Source: Lethocerus indicus (Eukaryota; Arthropoda; Insecta; Hemiptera; Belostomatidae). Taken from it: a stretch of 64,000 nt of DNA. A program made the translations under genes and the position numbers. A model generated the notes under the pieces. The model was not told the origin of the DNA, made no database searches, and saw nothing but the letters and a program-made list of their open reading frames with translations. This document shows positions 39,320 through 50,749 of the stretch, in pieces; positions within the stretch are counted from its first letter, which is position 1, and every line of letters starts with the position of its first letter. The DNA lies in the NCBI GenBank assembly GCA_019843655.1, contig JACDQD010000006.1, forward strand, positions 18,866,246 to 18,930,245, read 5' to 3'.

Positions 39320-42300
39320 GGGTTATTCGCAATATCGAGTAATACACCCTTAGGTTGAATGGTAACTGTGGCCATTGAAGCCCGAGGTTTATTAGGCCGC
39401 TAGGTTTATTAGGCCTATTGATATTCCGGAAGATTGTTGGCAATCTCTCTGATGCGGAATTCGTTAATACATTATAGTGACCTAGATGAGGTAACACAGC
39501 TGACTGTAATAACTATTCACGTAACTATGCAATTAATCTACAAAAAATTCTATAAAATATAAAACCAAAGATGATAATTATACAAATTTAAATCGAATGA
39601 TTTCCAACACAATGTTTATTTATAATATATAATTAATTTGTCATGCACATAAGGCATTTGAACCATTTTCTTCTTCTTTTAAATCACAACGTTAACTATA
39701 ATCCCAAAATTAAATATAGTTAAATATTATAATAACTATGAAAGTATAGGGCGTAAAAGAAAGAAAAACGTGCCAGGTAAAACAAGGAGTTTGAAACTAA
39801 ATTATAGTACTTGCTTTAATTAGTGCCTGTATTAGTTAGTGCACAATTAAATTATTCTGATTTTGTTCAAATAATAAAAAAAAAGAATAGAAAACAAGAA
39901 AGAAATAAGAATATAAATGTTTATTGTTTTCGTAAATTTTTCCAGATATAAAACTTTTGAGATTTAGAGGATCCAGAGGCTTTAGAGGATTATCTACAGT
40001 GAGGGAGGATATCCTTAGGATTTCGGTACAGTTAAATTGGTTCAAACGGGGTATAAACTAAAGGAGGGACCCATCAGCTAGGGGTAGAGCTTTCAGGAGA
40101 GGTCCTATACCTCTTCAAGGAAGGCTACCCCGAACATACGCCTTTGAAGTTTATAATGGCCTGTCAAAATAAAATTACCTCTCCGATTGACAGTCGATCG
40201 AAATCCAATGGGAGCCCTCAATCAAATATACCAAAAGGAGACTGAACCGACCGCATGCGTATAAGTTTATGTTTCAAGAAACTTAGCGTTTTATACTATT
40301 TACGTCTGTTAATTAATGACATACAAATAACATTTTGTACACACGAACACACTCTTTAAGGGTAATAATTTTATTGCCAACGGAAATAATTGATACCAAC
40401 AGAGCCTTTAGCAGGTCTCAGGAGCATGAAAACACAAAAATTGCACATGTTTTAATACACTACCTATTAAAATGTTGCACAATACAGCTAATAAATAAAT
40501 CATCAGACTAGAATCACATAAATTAATTTTTCAAAATCTTAATATGTGAGAACTTTTAAAACAAAAATATCGCTAATTTGCTGTTTGGATTATTTTGTGC
40601 GTAAGGTGATCATCGCTCTGCTTCTCTCTCACCATCGTCATCGGCATTCCGTAGGGAAGTTAGTAAGGGACCGGACGTAATGCTTCATCGGGAACCGACA
40701 TGATTTATTTGAATGTGTATTTTAATGATGGAACTACGCTAATGTAGGCCAGTGTTCGAAAGTCGTCTAAGTCGAGTGAAGAAGATCGAAACAGAGATGA
40801 TGTGAAAATAGTTTTTAGACGGATTACAGACTAATAAGAAATATTTTTATTATAGCGTTAATTATTGTGTGTTAAAATGTGCTCTACTTAACATAGGTTT
40901 TATGGCATACGTACATATTTTTATAAGTTATAAATAAAACTTAAATTGAATGTATATGGGGACATTTGTCATAAAATCTGACATTTCAAGACAAAATGTT
41001 TCTTATATTCTGTGTACAATCCATATATGGAATGACAAATTTATTGCGAACGAAACTATTTCCTTATCTTATTATTAGATAAGGTAAGGTACTAAGTACT
41101 TTAATCTCCAAAATAAAAATGAATTAATCCTATAGATTCTTTATGGTATAAATAAATAATCGAGCTTAAGTGCAGTTACAATGTTGATGGGTTCTAATAA
41201 ACACTAATTGTTAATAATAAATACGAGAAATATTAGTAGCAGAAAATAAGTAATCAGCATATTTAAGAATGGGATGTAACGAAGAAATTTTAAAGCTCAG
41301 AATTAATTTCGTTTATACAGATAATAAACCAACATAGCCTGAATAATTAAAACGTCTGTCGAATTATCTGTACACATCATCTCACGATTAAAAAGAATTC
41401 AAACATATTATAAAGTCATGATTAATGGAAATGTGGAACTTATTGCAAAGCAGGTTCTATTCCCTTAATACAAACTAATTAGACTGAAAGAATTTAATGC
41501 AGTTGAAACAGAATGGTTGATAATAATAAGGTTAGACTGGGTACAACTACAGGAAAGCCTTTTAAACGCTAAAGGGCTCCATTGATTCCCTAATTTTCAT
41601 GGCTATATTTAAAACCTTAGGGGCATCATTAAATTTAAATTGTCCCGTACAGACCTTAATTGGTTGACCTGAATCTAAAAATTATTCATAAGCATCGCAT
41701 ATTTTTTTTTCCAAATCGCTCAACTTCGTAATAACCAGACCAGGAAATATGGCACAGGACTCGTAGCCTTTGGAATTTTAATTTTAAAGTATTTTTTTAT
41801 TTCAACTTAAAATTTATACTAAAGAATACAGGGGAAATGTTAGATTTAGCAAATCAAAGACGAATTATTGTTGTTTCTATTTTAGATTTTAAATGAATAG
41901 TCGCGTACTATTTTCGATAGCTATAAGAAAAAACTTACATCCACATTGCACAATTATATACAGAGAATGAAAGAAGCAGATTTTTAATTTTTGATAAAAT
42001 TTTAATGGATGTTCTTTCTTCATAAGCCTGTTCCTAAAAATCAACCATAGTACCACGTCAATATGTGATTTCAGTATTGTGCAACGCAAAAGAGTTAATC
42101 ATTTATCTATATACCACATAAGAAAGATATTCAACTGATATTTTATATATTCGGAATTGATGTGTTAGTTAATATTTACACGAATTTTTTATACATGGTA
42201 AAAAAATAACAGTTCCATAATTTACAGCCGTAATACTGGACGACATTATCCCCGCGTTGTTGATAAAGTTCAAGAAATTCGCTATCATTGTCTATTTAAC

Positions 42301-43255
42301 TTTAAATCCACGACAGTCCCATCGGATGTGTAAAAAGCAATAGACGCTAAACCGGAAGGAAAGTTGATTTTCCTGGCATAACTCCTAGACCAATGAGTGT
42401 CAATTGGCGTTGAACAAAATTACTGTGTAATCATAGAAATATCTGAATAAACGGCCTTCTTCATTTCTCAGTTTTTGGAGTTTGCTGTAATAAATTTATT
42501 AAATTTTTTAATATATATACTATGGCAGTCCTTCTCTATGTCTTCGTCAATTTGTTAAAATGAGGTTCACTCTAATAGGTATGTGTCCAGTTCACGTATA
42601 TTGTTTAATACATCAAACCTGTCAGAGTAAAACTACAGCTAAATTGATTGCTGAGGATTTACACCATTTTAAAGATGATTCTCGAGATTCTTCACTTTCC
42701 CAAATTATAATGAATAGAATTAATGAACAATTAGTTTAAGATCTTATAATAACTACTATAATGTTCGATACAACTAAATAATTTATATATTCATTATGTA
42801 AAACTAAATATTAATCATGGTACTAATACTTACAAACTTTGAGAAAGAAATTTGGATTTTGCTAGCCTCGATATAGGGTTGTTCCTCAATCCGTCGAGCA
42901 TGGTGAGAACCGACACTGTTTGGATACTCACTTTTGCGGCTTTTGTAACTGTTTGCTGAATAAAACCTGCGGAGCCCGCTGCACCCCTATTACCCTCGCA
43001 CAACCAATTAGGCGACTGTTATCACTTTCAGAAGACTGACTTGCAGGATCTGTAGGGACTCCGGAAATTTCGCACACGCGTCACAAAAATACGAAATTAA
43101 TTATTTAATTCAGAAGCGGCTCCTCTTGGGCCGATTCGAAACGGCGGAGAGAACTGTTTGTTCGGAATACGAAGAAAGAAACTTTTTGATCCGAATGATC
43201 CGAATTAGTTTACGTATGATATATGTTAAGGTCAGCAGCGAGAAATGAAATACGG
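39319..43255. other. Unassigned AT-rich DNA
   Basis: No gene is supported. A perfect 8-bp hairpin (CCTTATCT and AGATAAGG, loop 7) lies at 41062-41084. It contains inverted GATA-type words. The 105-codon minus frame at 43110-43427 is partly translated from the GA tract and is not credible. Confidence 0.55.
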
Positions 43256-43316
43256 AAAGAGAGATAGAGAGAGAGAGAGATAAAGAGACAGAGGCAAGAG
43301 ATGAAGAAGAGCGAGA
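43256..43316. repeat. GA-rich tract
   Basis: GAGAGATAGAGAGAGAGAGAG-type sequence grading into GA-rich words up to 'gaagaagagcgag'. Confidence 0.9.
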
Positions 43317-43840
43317 TGGTACTTGGAGGCTGGACAGGGGAACACTCGGCGAGCGGCACACGGCTCCCTCCAACTCCAACCTCAATGCTGCCAACCACAC
43401 CCCCATGAAATACCCCACCGCAACCACCCATTCAAACCCTTATCTACGGCCTCTGATAACGCCCACTATCCACTAGACTATATTCCTTCGACCCAAGGCC
43501 ATATTAAGACTGCAATTAACTTTGAAGATAAACGTTCTTAGATTGGCTCGGTCGCATATGCATAACTATAATTGTTTGATATGCGAAGCTAGAATCTTGT
43601 ACCTAATATTTGCACTCCATGCCTGAACACAACGCTGTCAAACCCTGGGCTTATCAGAATGCTTAATAACTAAAAATGGTAATTTAATTAAATTATAATT
43701 ACTACTTAAGGATCAGGCAAATAAAATTTGCGTTATAAGCAAAACGCAATAACTGATGTTATTTCATAAAATAATTATTAATATTAAAAATAGTTCAGGC
43801 TGGGTGGATAGTGTGATTTTAAAGCGTGGTTAAAATTTCT

Positions 43841-44331
43841 GGCTGATGTGTAAAGGGCTTGTATGATTTCGTGTGTTTCTGTCTCCTCTCGCTGGTTTGA
43901 TCTTTTGCTAGACCGGTTTCGGCTGCTCGCCATCTTCAGTAGCGGTGTTAGGCACTTTTGGCACTTTGGATATTTTTTGGGTATCCTCATTGCACTATTA
44001 CTGTCACTTGTACTGTAAGGCGCTATATGTAAGGCACTAATACTAAAATGTAAGACAGACCTTTGTTGCGGGTTAGTATTAGGTTCGCCGTACCATTGAA
44101 ACTAGTAGCGCATTAAACTGAATACACTACGCGTTTTAATAGTGTTAAAAATAACTCAAATATTAAAATATATTTAATGAAAGTGACAGTGACAGTGCAG
44201 TGAGGATGCCCAAAAAATATCCAAAGTGCCAAAAGTGACTAACACCGCTCTAGCAAAAGACCAGCGAGAGGAGACAGAAACACACGAAATCTAAGTTATT
44301 CCAACCCCTCACAGACCACAAAACAGGTATG
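43841..44331. mobile_element. Foldback/ribozyme element, copy B (most complete)
   Basis: About 490 bases made of two inverted arms. The left arm (about 43841-43995) reads 'atttcgtgtgtttctgtctc', 'ctctcgctggttt', 'gctagaccggtttcgg', 'cgccatcttcagtagcggtg' and 'ggatattttttgggtatcc'. The right arm (about 44180-44331) is its reverse complement, with one 29-base gap. The centre is also a hairpin: CTAATACTAA (44037-44046) pairs perfectly with TTAGTATTAG (44073-44082). There is no reading frame for a transposase or reverse transcriptase. Copies A, C, D, E and F belong to the same family. A DNA-type foldback transposon or a retroelement with inverted partial copies are both possible; the variable ends and 12-13 bp flanking repeats of copies C and D favour the second. 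No clear target duplication is seen for this copy. Confidence 0.88.
43907..43943 (-). ncRNA. Hammerhead-ribozyme-like motif, intact copy
   Basis: Read on the minus strand from 43943 to 43907: GCTA (stem I, 5' side); CTGAAGA (43939-43933), matching the invariant CUGANGA box; one extra U (43932); GGC, a 5-base loop and GCC (stem II, 43931-43921); GAAA (43920-43917); CCGG; UC; then TAGC (stem I, 3' side, 43910-43907), fully complementary to GCTA. The predicted cut follows the C at 43911. Stem III would be A-C-C with G-G-U and no loop. It is therefore too short to fold well alone and, being self-complementary, would suit a dimeric form. Minimal stem III is known for hammerheads in Penelope-like elements and retrozymes. 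An extra base between A9 and stem II is known in one viroid hammerhead. Activity is inferred, not shown. Confidence 0.45.
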
Positions 44332-47300
44332 TTAAACTATATCCACAGTCCTTTTAATATATTTCAACATTGAAGGTATTCCATTAATTCCAGAAAATAG
44401 CTCCAGAGGGCAATAACATCGCTTGCCTCATTATCCGAGTTTCCTGTATAATTTTTCCAGCTTTTGCCAACTGAACTACGCCAAATATAATCCGCCTCTC
44501 GGCCACTGACATTGAGTCCCATTGAGGATCCACCGCATGTCAATTACCTCCACGGCTATCCCGGCACTGTAAACAATATTTTTACTAAAAAGAACCGTTA
44601 CGAAACCCTTTAGAACGTTTACAAGTTTGTTAAGGTTAGTGTGTAAGATAACAGTTTAAAATTATTTAATTCAAGAAAATGTAAGCTAAGGATTTTAACG
44701 TGGCCATACAATAGCATATAGACGAAATATTTTTGATGATCCCCTTCGTCAGAAAATGAATAATAATAAGACGGTAGGTTAATAATGATGTTCAATCAAA
44801 TTGGAACTTTTTTTAGTATTATTATGTATTTAGTAAGTTGGAGTAGGGAAATAGCTATAGAAATAATGCAAAATGTATGACCGAGATTGGGAATGCAGAT
44901 GGGATGCCAAGGTAGTTGGTACAAGGAAAATATAGGAATATGTGGAAGCAAAGAAATATCTGGACAGAGGAGATCATTGAACGATAACTTACGAACTAAT
45001 AGAAGAAACACGTGTGATAAAAAACAAGAACATAATGCCAGAAAAGTTGCATTATACATACACTAATAAATAAAATAAATTTATCTGTTGGTTTAACAAT
45101 TACAGTGTTGTATAAATATTAAACGGGGTGAGATCCACCTAATGAGTTTTCTTATATTAAATTCAGTGTGAAATGTCCGAAATTAGATTACATGGAAATT
45201 GTTTCACGACCTAAAAATTTAAGTTAAAACAATTTTGATTTTAGAGCAAGAAAGGTCATCCTCATTACGCCAGTATAACGAAAGCATTGGTCACCAGTGG
45301 CGCTAACTGTGGGCAGGTGAATATTTTCTGAAATAAAAGGTAGTGGAGCCGGGCTCTGGCTGTATATTAAGCAGCGGTTAACGGTCAACACATTTATTGC
45401 AGAGAGTGTTCACACGGTATTCAGGGAGGGCCAACACTCCTATTATACTAACACCCAATATACCCGCACCTGCTTCACACTTCAACGACGCCTCCTCTTT
45501 TACACTCTCGCATAAATTTCGTATAATCAGATTTGATAAAATGTGTCTTTTCTCTTCACAGAAATATTAAATTATTACGGTAAATCTAATATTAAATTAT
45601 ACGTTCAGTCGAGTGCCGGTCAACAAACCAAGCTTTTCAACAATTCTTTTAAACCTACGCGCTTGTTTCTCATTGAATATAATTCTTTCTCTGTCGTTTC
45701 ATTGGATTTGACAAATAAAAAATGGAGCTCCAATATGGACACGTGGAAGAGCGGGGTACTGTCCTAAAGGTCCCCCCCCGGGGAAACTTTTTCAATTAAG
45801 AAGTACCGAAAGCGACGAACAAGGATGGCAGAATATATTTGAAAAGGGTCCAACTCTGAGTACAGAACGCATTTAATATCGCTCCCGAGGTATCGCAGCA
45901 ATGTCTTTCCACTCGGTTGAAAAAGAAACACTCTCGTCGTACCTTTGTAATTTGGCCGGACCTAAATTCGGTCATTAAATATGTATTTGGAGGCAATTTC
46001 ATTCGGGGCCAATTTGATTGTTCATACCGTCGGTGGTGGATCTCAGTTAGGAAGCAAAAATCCCATTTGAAAATGAAAGTCGGGCCGAGCGAATTATAGA
46101 ATCAGGGAGAAGGCTTATAAAAAGCGGGCTCTGCGAACTAGAACAGCTGTAGTGTTTGCACAACAATGTAATCAAGGCATTATTTATGCATTTATAATTA
46201 CAGTATTCTACAAATAAATACTAAGCTCACGGCTGACGACTATCGCTATTATTATACTTGGTTTTAAAATGTAATTACACACACGTTAATTACATTCTCC
46301 GACGGACACGGAGATTTTCATTATTGAAGGAATAGACTGAGAAGAATCGGAGAAATTCGGGAACAACCGAACTTCTGGCGGGAATGAAAAGCGTTCGACG
46401 TTAAAACGCGGGGACGAAATGGAACACTTCCACCAAACAATAGCCCGCCCAGTTCTCTTCAAGTTGAACGGAATCCCTATAACTTTACCGCAGCGAAATT
46501 CACGACTGAGAGTAAAAAAGTATTTTACGCGTTTCTCTGGCGTCCAAGCTGCAACAAATAACGACCTGCAGTGGATAAATTTATCTATGTGGCGTCCGTT
46601 GCCTTATATATAGGAGTCAATCCGTCGGATATTGTTTCTTGCCAATAGTATCAAATTGAAACTACAGCAGTAATAATTCTGGTTAAAACGACTGGCTTAA
46701 AAAATGGTAAAAAAGCTAGAAATCTGTATTTTTTTCAGTTATTAAAAACCAAATTAACTTCCAGTGACTTACTTGTTTATAGGTCCCGGAAACGTATACT
46801 TAGATGAAATTTACAATGGAAGGAAATAGCAAGTTTACCGGATATGAACAGAGATCGATGCGTATACTAATTAAATTAAAAATCAAGTAACTGTGGAGAA
46901 AAATGAGAGGAGATTACCACAATAGTTAGCTGTTCATTATAGCTATCCATAATACTTAAATAGTGTAAGAGAAATGGACTTGAAACAAAATCAAATTGCT
47001 GCGTGTTAGACAATTGTTATACAGTTTTATAATATTGACTCTAGTCTATTTTACAAGTGATTTTAGAGGCCGAAAGTGTTACAGCGGGCGGCCTTGAATT
47101 CTTTCCGGAACGCTTCCTATTTGTAAATGCAAAAGGGTCAGCGGGGTTTTTTTTAAAGAGGTGTGTGAGTTGCATAGTCTGCTAGCAACCGTTGGGAGCA
47201 GTATTAAATTGCAGCTTTCACTATTGGCAGTCCGCCATATAAACCGACTGTTAACGTAAACGGACGTTGAATTCGCAGCGCCGGTTGAACATCTGGCTGT

Positions 47301-50300
47301 GGTTAGTGGTGTGCCGAAAACCTGGAACCGATCCTTGAGAGGAAATCTATCAAGCCCCTTGTCAGTTTACTTAGTCCGAACCGATTTGCACATCAATAGG
47401 ATCTCCCATGGAACGATTCATAAAAAATGTACAGTCCATTCTGCATTCCCACAATTTGACGTATTTACATCAGGATACATAGAAATATGGCATTTTTCAA
47501 AAATAATATGACAAAAACGGAATATTCGACAATTTGTGTACGATTGCATAATGAAGTAGTAATTAATATGTACCACAAGGATTGAAAAAGCGTTAGACAT
47601 AAAATATATACAGATGACCTACATAGATATTTCCCACATTTTAACCGGATTTCCTAGGTTGAGGCATTCAAATTTACTGCACGTATATAAACGAGATATA
47701 AATTCAAGAAACTAGGACATACATTTAGGATGTTATAAAAACTCCCTGTAATATTTCCAATGGTTATGTGTTTCATTAATTTACTGAAAGAATGCTACCG
47801 GCGAAAGAGAATATAAGAAACCAATCTAGCGTTGTAAAGAAGGAAACCGGACTATCAGGAATCGTAAACCGGTAATTCGTAAGTGATGATAGCGACGTAA
47901 TCTGTTCAAGACCCAATTTTAAATGGTTACAACAACAGTAATAAATTTAAAAATTATATTAAACAAACCGTATTTACATATTTCTAAATGTTTTTACATT
48001 TTTTATTGTCTTATCATTTATTTTTTAGACAGAATTTTATTTCGAACAGAGTGGATTAGTTTGGAGCCGGCGGTTCCTGATATCGGCGTAGGCGTATGCC
48101 TATAGGGAGGGGAACGGGACGAAGGGATTTCCCCGTAAATAATTTATTACTCCCTGAAAGACGAGGGACTGACTGTAAAATATCGGAACGGAGTCTTGCG
48201 GGACCCCCTTATCATAGTATCCCCTTCCGTTTAGGGGGCGAATCAACCCCTACACCATAACAAAACCCCCTTCAACCCTTCAGGCATCACAACTACTAAT
48301 AAATTATGTTTCACTCGAAAAAGGGTACCAACAAGAGAACCGACTAAAATTTAAACAGTGTAATTTATATTTATCAATCCTTCTGATAGATTGTTTTCTA
48401 TCCTTCGGATAGAAATACCGTTGTGGTCAATTTAGTTTATCCATATAGAATTTATGTCAAACTGATGAATGAAAGATTATATTTAATTTATATACGAGCA
48501 TGTAAAAATATAATATAATAGAAAAATATATTTACCATTTATTTGTACTATTTTCAGGATATGAGAAGTGCTTTCTGAGACATCAGACATTCTTGTCATT
48601 TTTCAAACGCTGAGACCGTCTTTTCTATAGTGCATATTCGCGAGCGTGTTGTGTGTGTTATCAAGTGCACTTGTGCATTTCTTTTTGCCTTCAAATTGTT
48701 TCGGGCTGCTGCGTGATCCGTGAAAAAGATTACTGAGCGACCTTACAAAACCGGTGGGTCGTAATCGTTTGTATCGGTTTGTGTCCGCATCGTTTTGTAA
48801 CGTAAGCACCGCATAGGTAAAGCGTACACCACTTACGGAACGCCGCTTACAATCTCCGGGGCCGTTTCAAACTGTTCTCATTCTCATCAGAAAATGCAGT
48901 CCAAAAAGGTCAAAAGAAGAGAGGGGGGCTTTCCCACGAAATTTTCCCCGGGTAGGATATCGGGTTTTTTCGAAAGTGTTTCTGATTCGTCATTTGCCTT
49001 AAAAGGGTCCCTGCCGCCCTCGCAACTTCTTTTAAAATATAGTATGGAACCAGGAATTTTTTAGGGGCGATCAACAATACACTAGACATTTTGTGCGATT
49101 TACCGCATACTATGCTTAAAAATTATTTATTATTCCAAAGCTGGAATTGATTTTAATGCACGAGGCACTTTAATAATTTGAGGGAGTCCACAATCAATCA
49201 ATGGACGTGTAGAAGAGTGTTTGGCTCACATTTTCACGTGATAGGAGGGAAATTAATTTTTATAAAATCTTAAGATTATGACAGTATTGTTCTTTCCTTT
49301 GAATTTTACGGTGTTAAACAATGTGAGTTTTCTCGGGCCGGTTTAATAATACCGGTGACTTGTATAAATTATCCCCCCTGAGTCAATTTCCTGATTAGGG
49401 CCGGGACTAGGTTAATCAGTAGGTGGGAGGGGAGGGTAAATAATTGGGGAAGCGTCATCGTAGGGGAGAGCATCGCGGTAACTCCGCCAGCCCGACCTAA
49501 TTGTTAATCAGGCGGCGAGTATAGACAACCGCCCCCTATCTCAACCACCGTGGTTTACCCTCGTTACCGATCATTTACCCATCCTCAGCTTACCACTATT
49601 AACCACACACCAATTTCATCATCCCCTATCCGAGTTTGAATCATTGAGTATAATCTGATTTTGAAATCGACAAATTATAATAGAAAAAAATATTATATAA
49701 TTTTTTTTTAAACTCAAATATAAAAGTGCTCATGTAACGACATGGAGTATCGCAGCACTAGTACTGAATTTAATATTCATGAATTCCTCAATAATTCGGG
49801 TTCAACAGTATGAATTTTTTCTTTTTTTTTATTGTACAAGGAAACTGTATTCTTATAGGTACAATTTCGGTGTCTTTAAATATGAAATTAAGGTCGAAAA
49901 CTTCCAGCGAATTATTCAAAATGTAATGCAGAAAAATAATTTTCCTCGCAAGTATGCAATCTGTTATAAGATAAATATCGGTATTTCTAGAATCCTCCTT
50001 GTTCGGAATATTTTTCACACTACAGGGCCGCAATACGAAAAGTGTATTTGTGTGATTAGGAGTCAAGTATAAAGAATTTAAAATAACCCGGGAAAATAAA
50101 AAAGGGAATTAAATGTTAGCCGGCTAAAAATTTAAATTGCCAAGTTATGGGCCGACAAACGGCGTGCGGATTAAACTGGAGCGGAGAAGGGGAGATAGCG
50201 CGGAAACCGTAACGATTAGTCGGATCTAACACCGAACCGTTCATCTGGAAGACTCTTATCTGAAAACTGTTTAAATCGGTGACAAACTATCAGATTCTTC

Positions 50301-50604
50301 CCACTCGTAAATAGGACTTAACTGTATGGCCACCCGCCCACAACGAGATTTATAACACGTGAGCAAATTGTAAGCACTGCTTAGAGTGCTTAGTGAGCAA
50401 ACACTAAGGACAACCTTTGTTCCAATTTAACTCTCCTCAGGCCCTAAAATAATACAAACATTTTGTTTCTCCTAAAGGTAATTGTGATTATTATAAAAGT
50501 ATTACTGATAAAATAGATGTGGAACATATCAAACGTGGAAAAATGTATAGCAAAAGTTGGAGACAAATATTATTTTTCGATTTACAATTCATCATATCAC
50601 AAAT
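44332..50604. other. Unassigned non-coding DNA
   Basis: No gene is supported. Short frames (45543-45767, 46419-46613 and 47299-47511 plus; 44796-45059 and 48603-48809 minus) have no recognised domains. A region of higher GC occurs at 48060-48300 and 49380-49560. A strong short hairpin at 48395-48415 is listed separately. The opposed frames at 49779-50072 and 49788-50066 are shadows of each other. Confidence 0.55.
48395..48415. repeat. Perfect 9-bp hairpin with 3-base loop
   Basis: TTTCTATCC and GGATAGAAA pair perfectly around TTC. Immediately upstream (48376-48392) a related imperfect version, 'atccttctgatagattg', is present, as if a small hairpin unit had been duplicated. Confidence 0.75.
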
Positions 50605-50616
50605 GAAAAATGTTTT
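50605..50616 (+). repeat. Left flanking direct repeat of copy C (putative target-site duplication)
   Basis: GAAAAATGTTTT, 12 bases, is identical to 50738-50749 on the far side of foldback copy C. Confidence 0.8.
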
Positions 50617-50737
50617 AGAATAGCTGTTTTGTGGTCTGCGAGGGGCTGTCTCCTCTCGTTGGTTTGTTTTTTTGCTTGGCTATTTTGCTAGCGAAAGACC
50701 AAACCAGCGAGAGGAAACAGAAACACACGAAATCTAC
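50617..50737. mobile_element. Foldback/ribozyme element, copy C (minimal palindromic form)
   Basis: 121 bases containing only the outermost parts of both arms joined head to head. The left arm is 'tgttttgtggtctgcgaggg', 'ctgtctcctctcgttggttt', 'ttttgcta'. The right arm is 'gctagcgaaagacc', 'aaaccagcgagaggaaacag', 'aaacacacgaaatctac'. The whole centre and the hammerhead core are absent. The arms meet at GCTAGC, that is, at the TAGC that would start just after the predicted ribozyme cut. It is flanked by a perfect 12-bp direct repeat. Copy C therefore looks like a discrete insertion and not an internal deletion of a longer resident copy, although a deletion is not excluded. Confidence 0.85.
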
Positions 50738-50749
50738 GAAAAATGTTTT
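50738..50749 (+). repeat. Right flanking direct repeat of copy C
   Basis: GAAAAATGTTTT, identical to 50605-50616. The match stops on both sides, as expected for a target-site duplication. Confidence 0.8.

Noticed and set aside
43841..44331. Classical cut-and-paste MITE
   Set aside because: Not excluded, but related copies show different termini and 12- and 13-bp flanking repeats, and no short fixed target duplication is visible. The retro-type model fits better.
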